Shown: piece after piece, positions 22,261 through 32,248 of the stretch | Layout: every line of letters begins with the position of its first letter | How positions within the stretch are numbered: position 1 is the first letter of the stretch | NCBI RefSeq assembly: GCF_002776525.5 | Contig: NC_045438.1 | Location: 147,290,095-147,354,094 of the forward strand | Length of the DNA: 64,000 nucleotides | From: Piliocolobus tephrosceles | Taxonomy: Eukaryota; Chordata; Mammalia; Primates; Cercopithecidae | Direction of reading: 5' to 3' | Made by a program: the position numbers and the translations under genes | The notes under the pieces: model-generated | What the model saw: only the letters and a program-made list of their open reading frames with translations | What the model was told of the DNA's origin: nothing | The model's database searches: none

Positions 22261-22587
22261 TTTTCTTTTTCTTTTTTTTTTTTTTTTGAGACGGAGTCTT
22301 GCTCTGTCGCCGGGACTGGAGTGCAGTGGCCGGATCTCAGCTCACTGCAAGCTCCGCCTCCCGGGTTTACGCCATTCTCCTGCCTCAGCCTCCCGAGTAG
22401 CTGGGACTACAGGCGCCCGCCACCTCGCCCAGCTAGTTTTTTTTTTTTTTTTTTTTTTTTGTATTTTTTAGTAGAGACGGGGTTTCACCGTGTTAGCTAG
22501 GATGGTCTCGATCTCCTGACCTCGTGATTCGCCCGTCTCGGCCTCCCAAAGTGCTGGGATTACAGGCTTGAGCCACCGCGCCCGGCC
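22261..22587 (-). mobile_element. Young AluY (Old World monkey type)
   Basis: Nearly consensus Alu with the variants 'cacctcgccc', 'ctagttt' and 'caggcttgagccaccgcg'. A perfect 16-bp duplication (cctgccagtaagatct) is at 22245-22260 and 22588-22603. The middle linker has expanded to 23 T at 22438-22460. Confidence 0.96.
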
Positions 22588-22688
22588 CCTGCCAGTAAGA
22601 TCTATCCAAGAGATCTGATTCATGAAAAGGGCCAGTGGAACCAACACTGGATATAAGTGTAGAACTTTTTTATGAAAAGCCCAAACCT

Positions 22689-23151
22689 GCCGGGCGCGGT
22701 GGCTCAAGCCTGTAATCCCAGCACTTTGGGAGGCNNNNNNNNNNNNNNNNNNNNNNNNNNNNNNNNNNNNNNNNNNNNNNNNNNNNNNNNNNNNNNNNNN
22801 NNNNNNNNNNNNNNNNNNNNNNNNNNNNNNNNNNNNNNNNNNNNNNNNNNNNNNNNNNNNNNNNNNNNNNNNNNNNNNNNNNNNNNNNNNNNNNNNNNNN
22901 NNNNNNNNNNNNNNNNNNNNNNNNNNNNNNNNNNNNNNNNNNNNNNNNNNNNNNNNNNNNNNNNNNNNNNNNNNNNNNNNNNNNNNNNNNNNNNNNNNNN
23001 NNNNNNNNNNNNNNNNNNNNNNNNNNNNNNNNNNNNNNNNNNNNNNNNNNNNNNNNNNNNNNNNNNNNNNNNNNNNNNNNNNNNNNNNNNNNNNNNNNNN
23101 NNNNNNNNNNNNNNNNNNNNNNNNNNNNNNNNNNAAAAAAAAAAAAAAAAA
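22689..23151 (+). mobile_element. Young AluY interrupted by an assembly gap
   Basis: Only the first 46 bases ('gccgggcgcggtggctcaag' onward) and the A-tail are readable. A perfect 15-bp duplication (gaaaagcccaaacct) at 22674-22688 and 23152-23166 shows that one insertion event spans the gap. Confidence 0.93.
22735..23134. other. Assembly gap, 400 N
   Basis: 400 N inside a single Alu insertion. A normal Alu would need only about 235 more bases plus tail, so the gap length is either an over-estimate or hides extra sequence. Confidence 0.95.
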
Positions 23152-23166
23152 GAAAAGCCCAAACCT

Positions 23167-23926
23167 AAAAATTGAACAGAATTTCCATTCACTTCCACCC
23201 TCCTGATCTGTTCCCATTGGTCTCTCTCAGCCATTACTTGGCAAGTCTAGGCCAGTCTTCTTTGAGAGCAGATTCTCAGAAAGGGACCTACTCATAAAAG
23301 TAGGTTGTACACCTTAAAGAGATATGATTTTATTTGTCAGTTGAAAAGATGAAAAAGAAGAAGCCACAAAATACTTGGAGGAAATATAAATTATTAGACA
23401 TGTAATGTGTTGATGAAACATTTTTAACATAATGCCATGTCGCCATAAATGAGAAGTTAACCACTGATGAAAAAAAGTATATTAAGATTGTCATAAAGTC
23501 AAAAAGCAAATAGAAAAAATTGCAAGTATGACATATATATAGACATGTTATATGTTACATAGTATATATAAAGAGCCTTTACAAAACAGTAAGAAAATAA
23601 ATGTTTCCAACAGAAAAATAAACTGCTAAAAAAGCAATTCAAAACCAAAAATCGAAATTACCTACATACAGTACATATGTGAAAAAAGTTTCACTTCATT
23701 TTCAACAAAGAAACACTAAAATAAGGAAATGTCCTTTTTTTTTTTTCACAAACGGGCAAAAATACGTATGAATACTGCACTGTGCTTCTGGGAAAAATTT
23801 TTTTCATACATTCCCCATCCCCAAAAGGCACACAAGTAACCAGTGATAACATTTAATAGGTCACTAGGTCACTTTCTTGCAAGGTGCTTGTAGAAGCTTT
23901 GTTTCACTGACAATACAAAAAGTAAG

Positions 23927-23964
<38 letters not shown>

Positions 23965-24329
23965 AAACAAAAACCTTGGGGGGGGGGACTGTTTATGTAA
24001 TCTAGTAATCTGCAGCAACCACTTGCCAACTCCCCTCACATCTTCACTGCTCCAGTGCGTCAGGCACCTCAGTGAGCCACACTACCAGGCATCACCAATG
24101 GCACAAAACTCGGAATAATTCAGAGAAAGGTTCAGACATTTGGAAGAAAAAAGGTGTGGGCGTGGTATACAGGACACTTTCTAATTATCTTTATGGCATA
24201 AGAAAGCTTCTTTTCAAATACTAAATTATGAGAAAGGATGGATAAGCTCCAGCCTACCCAACTTCTAAATGAGAAGGTTTAAAATCATGAATTCAGAGCT
24301 AGATTGGATAGAAGAGAGGACTTCAGAGA
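23167..24329. other. Unique AT-rich intronic DNA
   Basis: No exon or interspersed repeat recognised. It holds a TA-rich stretch at 23530-23575 and the A29 plus G10 tracts at 23934-23987. Confidence 0.5.
23934..23987. repeat. A29 tract followed by G10 tract
   Basis: A run of 29 A, a short A/C-rich spacer and a run of 10 G. No Alu or L1 body is attached to the A-tract. Confidence 0.9.
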
Positions 24330-24430
24330 TCATTTAGGACAAACTCTTCATATTACAGATGAGAATACAGGCCCCTTAGAGATTAAGTGACTCGGTCAAG
24401 CTCACGCACCTCATAATATTTAATCTATAA
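24330..24430 (-). repeat. MIR-like relic
   Basis: 'attacagatgagaatacagg' and 'gattaagtgactcggtcaag' resemble the MIR core in reverse. Family assignment uncertain. Confidence 0.45.
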
Positions 24431-24504
24431 TGTTAAAAATGGATTCTATCCTGACAGTTGTTTTAGGCAAGGGGTGAATTACTCAATTACTTTAAAACTG
24501 CACC

Positions 24505-24832
24505 GTGTATACAAGAGCCCCAGCCATATGTGGCCACTGGGCACTTAAAATGTGGCAAATCTAAATTGAGATGTGTTATAAAACACACACCAGTGCAAAG
24601 TACACACAGGATTTCAAAAATTTAACATGAATAAAATGTAAGACATCTCATTAATTTCTATACTGAATACCTGCTGAAGTGATAATACTTTTGATATACT
24701 GGAGTAAATAAAATACATTATTCAAACACATTTCACCTGTTTCTTTTTACTTTGTTAATGTGGCTATCAAAAAATTTAAAGTAACATCTGTGGTTGATTC
24801 CATATTTTTATTGGAGAGGGCTGCTCTAAAAC
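24505..24832. mobile_element. Non-autonomous DNA-transposon-like relic
   Basis: 'catatgtggccactgggcac', 'ctaaattgagatgtgttata', 'cacctgtttctttttacttt' and the end 'ttattggagagggctgct' match a widespread repeat whose ends read like CAG-type hAT terminal repeats. I recognise the repeat but not its family name. Confidence 0.5.
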
Positions 24833-26737
24833 ACGATGATGTTGTTTTTAAAAATTTAGTGGAAATCTACCATTTCACTGTTTCAGAAACAGTATTAGTC
24901 ATTTTTCAAAAAAATTAAAAAAAAAAACTCACCACACTCTTAATTGTGGTAATCGTGTAAACGTAATGTTTTAGTTTTAGGAAGGAATGTATACATGTCT
25001 ATAAACTGTAAAGGCAGGAATTCTGAATAGCAAAATTGCTTTTTTTGACCATTAAATTATTCTTGCTTCCATTTTTCTGGTTGACCACAGCCTCCCTAAA
25101 ACCTTACGGCATGATCAACTTGCTCACTGTTTTTAGGGAAATCCAGGCAACCAAGGAGAGGCCATCTACATTTTCCAATCTGTCATTTTCCATTCAGTGT
25201 GGCTGCAAAAGCAACCATATAAAAAACAGTGGCATTTGGACTTAAAAGGCAGAAAGTTACCATTATCAAAAAATTCATTTTTTTAAAAAAGTAAGCCAAA
25301 AATGAATGTCCAAAATATGTACTGCCTTTGGTAAGATGAATCTTACATTACCCCCCCCTTCCCCAAAGAACTCAGCATAGATGTTAGCAATAAATAACAC
25401 GTGCAGTACACCCCACCATCTTTCAACCATTTGCCAGTCAGGATTGAGGCTGAGGAAGCAGAAAAGATTAAGCAGAAATCAAAGAGAGCCAAGCTCTAAT
25501 GGTGTCTAATTAGCATAACAAAAGGCACTGCCACAATCTTTCAGCAGTGGGCAATACATCTCATTAAAGAAGACTGAATAACAATTATTCTCTCCTGACC
25601 GCCCCCCCCACCCCACCCCCATACTTCTTGGCTTAGCTCCGGGAGACCCTGAGAGCCCCGCTCCAAGAGCTTCTGCATTATTGGCCAGGCATTCAGGCTT
25701 CAGGGGAAAGAGCCCACTTGTATTACTGTGCACCTGCATCTCAATGCTTTATTCTGATTTCCTCTCCTGCGGTGAAAATGTAGCTTCTTCAAGCATGTAC
25801 AAGTCCTGATATGCAGTTTATAGGGATATAAGATTGAGAAATGTCAATGATGACCTAAAAAATGAATACTACTTCTTCTAAAACATCTTTCTTGAAAGAA
25901 AATTGATCTAGTATTTATTTCTCTTCACCGATTCTATTTCTCCCTTAATATTACTCCACTGTCTCAGACTTAATGAAGCTAAATTGAAATTCTAACAAAT
26001 TTTATCACAACCAGTAATTTGCTGTGTGCACACACAGGCATGCACACACTCATAGATACATATACACATCATGCCATTTAAGTGTGAGTACTTTGGTTCA
26101 GACCTATCCTCTCTCCCTATTTCCCCTTGATGTAGACAAGCAAGGAAACAGATGAAATTCACAGAAAATCAAGATTGCAGGTGAGCATGTGAGTAGTTTT
26201 TGTATACATTTAAACCAAGAATAAAAGATTTCACTTAAATCAATAATTTAAAAATTCTTCCAGGGTGATTACTAAGAAAGATAAAAGCTTTAAGCAATCC
26301 TATGTACTTTCTCACATCAATCTACTTTGGGGGAAGGATTGAGCGAGAAGGTGAGAAAAAGGACACAGTTATTTAGTCCAAACAATTTTCGATTCTGAGC
26401 TATATTTTTTGATCAGTAACACCTTTCAAAAGAAATTTAGTATGAGGGCTGCTTTTTTTTTTTTTTTAAATGGCCTCTCCTGCCAAACACAATGGTACAT
26501 CCTCTACTTAAACCTGAACATTGCCATGTCTGCAAGTTGTTCTAGGAAAAGCTGTTTATCACAGATGTAGATAGGAGCCACTGCAATGGTTCCTGAGACT
26601 AAATAGCAGAAACAGAGCCAACTCAGGGAGTAGCTGGGAAAACCTATTTAGTATGTCTGGATTTTCAAACTGCTACAAAATTGAATGCATTGTAGGAACT
26701 AAGAGACCTTGAGAATATTCAAGTCATTAAAATCATA
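24833..26737. other. Unique intronic DNA
   Basis: No exon or interspersed repeat recognised. C-rich tracts lie at 25351-25366 and 25602-25620, a T-tract at 26454-26467. Confidence 0.5.
25602..25620 (-). other. Potential G-quadruplex tract (G-rich on minus strand)
   Basis: On the minus strand G5, G4 and G8 separated by single bases, on the CDKAL1 coding strand, like the tract at 20725-20746. Confidence 0.55.
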
Positions 26738-27052
26738 GGCTGGGTACTGTGGCTCACCCTGTAATCCTAGCACTTTGAGAGGCTGAGGTGGGTGGATCAC
26801 TTGAGCCCAGGAGTTTGAGACCAGCCTGGGCAACATAGTGAAACCCCATCTCTACAGAAAAAAAAAAAAAAGAAAAAAAAATTAGCTGCACATGGTAGTG
26901 TACACCTGTGGTCCTAGCTACTGCAGAGGCTGAGGTGGGAGGATCACTTGAGCCCAGAAGGTCAAGGCACCAGTGAGCTACGAGCGTGCCACTGCACTCC
27001 AGCCTGGGAACAGAGTGAGACCCTGTCTCAAATAAATAAATAAATTAAATAA
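26738..27052 (+). mobile_element. AluJ-type element
   Basis: Diverged full-length Alu with an A-rich middle linker (26859-26881) and an (AAAT)n tail. Confidence 0.93.
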
Positions 27053-27197
27053 AAGCATTGGCTAGAGGCCTAAGGTGAGATATTTTAATGCTATAATACT
27101 TTGCACATGATAGTATACAGCTAAAATAAACCTTAGATGATCACTTGAATTCTAAAAGGCCTTTCTCTATGTGGTGAACTACTCAGCATTTAACAGC

Positions 27198-27499
27198 TGG
27201 TTTCTGCATGGTGGCTCACGCCTGTAATCCCAGCACTTTGGGCAGGCCGAGGCGGGTGGATTACTTGAGGCCAGGAGTTAGAGACCAGCCTGGCCAACAT
27301 GGTGAAATTCCATCTCTATTAGAAATACAAAAATTAGCCGGGCATGGTGGTGGGCATCTATAATCCCAGCTACTCAGGAGGCTGAGGCAGAAGAATCGCT
27401 TGAACCTGGGAGGTGAGATTGCAGTAAGCCGAGGTCGTATCATTGCACTCCAGCCTGGGAGACAGAGCAAGACTCCGTCTCAAAAAAAAAAAAAAAAAA
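27198..27499 (+). mobile_element. AluS-type element
   Basis: Full-length Alu, 5' end slightly degraded, 18-A tail at 27482-27499. Same orientation as the Alu 145 bp to its left. Confidence 0.93.
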
Positions 27500-29274
27500 G
27501 TCAAAGAAATGTATTTGGGGGTAAAATATTTTATTTCTTTTAGGGCCTGTTATCTGTCATGTGATGCTGTGCTAGAATCAGGTTGGAATCTGGTATCTTA
27601 TTGTTACAAAAAGTCTGTTTTGTCAGTCTTAAGTTCTCTGTTTTAATGTTACTGCTGATCAGCTGTACCTGAATTCCAAACAGAGGAGAGCATAATGAGG
27701 CATGTCCAACCTACCCTTCCCCCAACCCCCCATCCCTGCTTCCTCTCATGGCCTCAAGTATCACAGTTTTTTAGGTTAACTTTGAAGGCCCCTGGCCAAG
27801 AGGATGGGTCCCTTCAGTTGGGTGGGGGGCTTAGAATTTTATTTCTGGTTTATAACAGTAATGATGTAGTTTTAGTCTTGAGTTGTCTTCAGATGAATAA
27901 CCTGGTTTTTGGGAGTCACTGGCAGAAGTAATAATATGGACGAGGTCCAACAGCAGGTGCAGGACAAGTTAGATTATTATCAGTAACATAACCCATAGCA
28001 CTTCTACTATGTCCAGGATGGTCTATATTTAACTAAACTCCAGCTTCACACACATCTTCCATTTATTATAAGAAGACAGCTCTGTGAGCTGAAACACATT
28101 CATAACTTCGACATTACTACTGGACGTCTTTATTCAAGTAGTCATGAGGGAATTTTAATTTCAAGTAGAAAACTGTCTTGGGGCTCTAATTGCTGCTTCA
28201 GAGAGGAGTAACTTTTAGAAAGCAACAGTGTATGGATATGTGACTAGTTACGTGGAGTCCAGATTATTGCTAAATATGCTAAAAAAAGGAAAAGGCTGTA
28301 GGAGGAATTAGGACCTTGGTCTTGAGCACAGGTCAGCATTCCTGGTAGGCATACTGCCATTTCTCTGGGGGAACCCTGTCTGAAAAGCAGAGGGACCTCT
28401 TTGCTTTTCGAAGCCATGGCTCAAAAGGGTTGCAGAAACGTAAGACAAAACATATTTAATGGGAAGAGGGTAGGAAAATTCTCCAATATTGATAAATCTG
28501 CAATTCCAGTTTTTTTCATTGGCTATTGGAAAGATGAATTATGCTGGGGGGGGGGGGGGGGAACAACCCAAAGCAGCTTCCTGTCATTTCTAAAACATGA
28601 TCCTATGCCTGCTTGAAAGAGTTAAGGCTGTATAAATATTTATCATTCTTCTTTCAAAAGGATAAGAAAAATTCCCTTTGCATACATGAATTTTAGATTG
28701 CAAGGCAAACATGAAGAGATGGTCAGGGGCCCATCATCTTAATGAGGATATGGTAATGATAATGATTTTTTTAAGCTTGCTTATATGTGATCAAAACCTA
28801 GAGATTTTGATTTTATACTAAGGCATGCACAGAGCCAGGAATAGTTAATGCTTTTAGGAGCATATGGATGGGGTGACAGGAATACCATCAAGGGCTTACA
28901 GTGGGACCAGGGTGAAAGATTCATTAAAAGTGATAAATAGGATATGCCTTTCTTAATGTTTTTCAATTGCATATTCAATACAACAGGCCAGTGACTATGC
29001 ATTTTAACTGTCTTTATTTTTAAGAGAGCTGCCAGATTTTAATCAGATTAAACAGTTATTTGCAAATGAGTGCCCCTTCATTAACATATCAGAATCATAA
29101 TAATAAACAATTCTGTTACTAAACAGTACACGGGACAGCATGAAGTTTAAGAACCACGCACACATATAGCACTACAGCAGGGTAAAATACTCCTTTTAAT
29201 TTGAACAAACAAATTACTTTAAATTTTAGGGGAAATAACCTAGAAGAACGCTCACAAGATTCTAAATTTCAGGA
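27500..29274. other. Unique intronic DNA
   Basis: No exon or interspersed repeat recognised. Contains a G16 tract at 28546-28561. Confidence 0.5.
28546..28561 (+). repeat. G16 homopolymer
   Basis: Sixteen consecutive G, a rare tract type in primate introns and a likely sequencing or replication trouble spot. Confidence 0.9.
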
Positions 29275-29365
29275 GTAGAGATTTTGTTTATTTGCAACTT
29301 TATCCCTAGTGCCTAAAACAATGCCTGACTCATAATAGGTTCTCAATAAATGTAAATGAATGAAC
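29275..29365 (+). repeat. L2/MIR-like 3' end
   Basis: 'tatccctagtgcctaaaaca' and 'ttctcaataaatgtaaatga' follow the conserved SINE/LINE-2 tail. Confidence 0.6.
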
Positions 29366-30055
29366 CAGCTCTTTTAATAAATAGTGGTATTCTTACAGTT
29401 ATACTGTCAAGCACTGAAATCTTCTGAAAAATTGCTAAACTGAAATAAATCAATGGCATTTTTCTCAAAAATTTAATTCTGTAATTTATTCTGAAGGCCT
29501 TAGAATAGCTGTATCTTTTGTTATCAACTGTGTAACAAAGGGCAGCTATAATAATCTTATTTCATCTAGTTTCTTATTTTTCATTTTCACATATACTTTT
29601 GCTGTTGCCAACTTATAGAAGCACAGAGAATTTAAGTAACTTGGTTCAGGATACTGTGTAAGTTAGATAGGTCCTAGGTGCCAAACTTCCTAGTGCACTG
29701 TTTTCTGCAGTAAACAATGCTGGACCATCTCTTTGCTACTTATCATGTGTCTTGAAGAAAACATAAAACAAGTTCTTTAAGAGAAAATAAGAGGTACTGT
29801 AATGACCATTAATAACAGGTACTCTATCAATACAGTAAAGCAGAAAGAAATGGCAAATGAAAGAGAAATTTTCATTATTATCATTCACTTGTCAGTAGAG
29901 AAGGAAGAGAAATAATTAAAATATTTTCTCAAAATGGCCATATAAAAGTTATCTGTAGTAGGTTACAACATATAAAATACAGACCTGTTGATATCAAAAT
30001 ACTGACTAAGAAAACTATCTTTAACATCAACATGTAAGATTTGTGATTAGATCTC
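29366..30055. other. Unique intronic DNA with a weak MIR relic
   Basis: A weak reverse MIR core lies at about 29600-29710 ('cacagagaatttaagtaact'). Otherwise nothing recognised. Confidence 0.4.
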
Positions 30056-30130
30056 TGCCTTAGTCTGTTTTGTGCTGCTATAACGGAATACCTGAGACTG
30101 GGTAATTTATAAAGAAAATGTATTTATTTT

Positions 30131-30433
30131 GGCCAGGTGTGGTGGCTCATACCTGTAATCCCAGCACTTTGGGAGGCCAAGGTGGGCGGATCATGAGGTC
30201 AGGAGATCGAGACCATCCTGGCTAATACGGTGAAACCTCGTCTCTACTAAAAATACAAAATATTAGCCAGGTGTGGTGGTGGGCACCTGTAGTCCCAGAT
30301 ACTCGGGAGGCTGAAGCGGAAGAATGGCATGAACCCAGGAGGTGGAGCTTGCAGGGAGCTGAGATCGTGCCACTGCATCCCAGTCTGGGCAACACAGCGA
30401 GACTCCATCTCAAAAAAAAAAAAAAAAGAAAAA
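30131..30433 (+). mobile_element. AluY-type element nested in a MaLR LTR
   Basis: Full-length Alu with a perfect 20-bp target duplication at 30111-30130 and 30434-30453 (aaagaaaatgtatttatttt). Confidence 0.96.
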
Positions 30434-30714
30434 AAAGAAAATGTATTTATTTTCTCATGGTTCTAAAGGCCGGGAAGTCAAAGATCAAGCTGCCAGCATC
30501 TCATGAGGGCCTTCTTGCTGCATCATCCAATGGCAGAAGGTAGAAGGGCAAAGAGAAGGCAATAGAGGGAGGACAGCAAGAGTGGGGTGAATTTGTCTTT
30601 TTATAAGAAACCACTCCCATGATAACAACTTTAATTCACTCATGGGGGCCCTCATGGCCTAATAACTTCTTGAAGGTTCCAGCACCCAATACCACCACAC
30701 TGGGGATCAAGTTT

Positions 30715-31144
30715 TAGTATGATCTAAATGTCTCCTCCAAAACTCATGCTGAAATTTAACTGCCATTGTAAGAGTGTGGAGATGTAGAATCTTTAAGAGG
30801 TGATTCAATCATAAGGGCTCCACCCTGTGAAGCATTAAAGCTGCTGTCTCCGGAGTTGGTTAGCTATCTCGACAGTGAGTTTTTATAAAGGTGAGTGTGA
30901 CTCTCTCAGCTCTCTCTTACTCCTACCCTCTTGCACATGCATGCATTGTTTCTGTCTGTGTCTTTGTCTCCTGTGCTCTCTCACCACATGATCTCTCTGC
31001 CAGCAGTAAGCGCCTGGCCAGATGCTGCTGCAAGGCACTTGCACTTCATGGCCTCTAGAACTGTGAGAAATAAATTTATTTTCTTTATAAATGACCCAGT
31101 TTGTGGTATTCTGTTACAACAGCAGAAAAAAAAAGACTAAGACA
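30715..31144 (+). mobile_element. MaLR solo LTR nested in another MaLR LTR
   Basis: Forward MaLR LTR beginning 'tagtatgatctaaatgtctc' and ending 'aagactaagaca', with 'ctctagaactgtgagaaata' near its 3' end. A 5-bp target duplication, agttt, is at 30710-30714 and 31145-31149. The first base pair TG has decayed to TA. Confidence 0.85.
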
Positions 31145-31188
31145 AGTTTCTAACACATAACATTTAGAGATACATCCAAACCAAGGCA

Positions 31189-31829
31189 GAGATTTGGGGA
31201 AAATGAAACTCAGATATAAAGAGTTCTTTTCTTACCAGATCACAAACAGAAGATAAAAACTACAAAAGGTCTTTCAAAAGATGTAATTGCTGTTTCTTGT
31301 TTAGTCAACATACAAGATGAATAAAAATTAATGAAGCAAAATTAGTAGCGTGAAGAGTGACTCATACCTAGTCAAAAAGGTACCTGGAAAGAAGTTTTTA
31401 AATTCAAAATGTTAATTCAATTTCCTTACTAGTTATTTCTGATTGATTCAGGTAGTGTTCCTCTGAGGCTGTCTAGAAATCAGTGAAAGATCAGATAGTT
31501 ACCACTGGGACCAGAGAGTTAACTTTTGCTGGCTTCTGAAAACACTAGCAGCTGTAAATAGCCGAGTTAAACCAAGCCTGCTGGTGTGTTCCAGTTGACG
31601 TATTATTTGGTATCACAAGGACTGGTAGGTGTGGTATGAAACTAAAAGGTCTTAGACTCACTGTTTTAAATGAAGGTGGTGGTGGGTAGGAAGGATTCAT
31701 AAGAAAGTTTGAGCATCAGATGGAGAAAATTTGATTCTTCTACTAACCACCATGATGACTATAAACACAAGCATTACCATAACACTACTTTTGTTCTGGT
31801 GATGAAATGGTTTGCCTTATTTTGTCACC
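31189..31829. other. Unique intronic DNA
   Basis: No exon or repeat recognised. Confidence 0.5.
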
Positions 31830-31925
31830 AAACACCCTACAGGGTGAGTAGGCATTATTCTCATTCTACACATCAGGAAACCAACACCCTTTTGGTTGAG
31901 GTGGTCTTACCCAGAATCGTATAGT
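31830..31925 (-). repeat. MIR-like relic
   Basis: 'ctcattctacacatcaggaa' and a degraded 'cttacccagaatcgta' resemble the MIR core in reverse. Confidence 0.5.
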
Positions 31926-31946
31926 TCAAAATGGTGAAGCTGGTGA

Positions 31947-32248
31947 TTTTTCTTTTTTTCTTTTTGAGACAGAGTCTCGCTTTGTAACCCAGGCTGGAGT
32001 GCAGTGGCATGATTTCAGTGTACAGAAGCCTTGACTTCCCGGGCTTAAGCAATCCTCCCACCTCAGCCCCACAAGTACCTGGGACTACAGGAACATGCTA
32101 CCACGCCCAGCTAATTTTTGTATTGTTTTGTAGAGACAGTGTTTTGCCATGTTGCCCAGGCTGATCTTGAACTCCTGGACTCAAGCGATCTGCCTGCCTC
32201 AGCCTCCCAAAGTGCTGAGATCACAAGTGTGAGCCACCAGGACCAGCC
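31947..32248 (-). mobile_element. AluJ-type element
   Basis: Diverged full-length Alu, T-rich end at left, 5' end near 32248. Confidence 0.93.

Larger units (their letters stand above)
30056..31188 (-). mobile_element. MaLR LTR, split by an Alu and by a second MaLR LTR
   Basis: Three pieces read as one reverse-oriented MaLR LTR: 30056-30130 ('tgccttagtctgttttgtgc'), 30454-30714 ('ctgccagcatctcatgaggg' to 'ggggatcaagttt') and 31145-31188 ('agtttctaacacataaca' to 'ccaaggca'). The joints coincide exactly with the target duplications of the two inserted elements, so the order of events is clear. Confidence 0.85.

Noticed and set aside
22468..23234. Frames of 167-249 codons
   Set aside because: Mostly translated N from the assembly gap plus Alu sequence.
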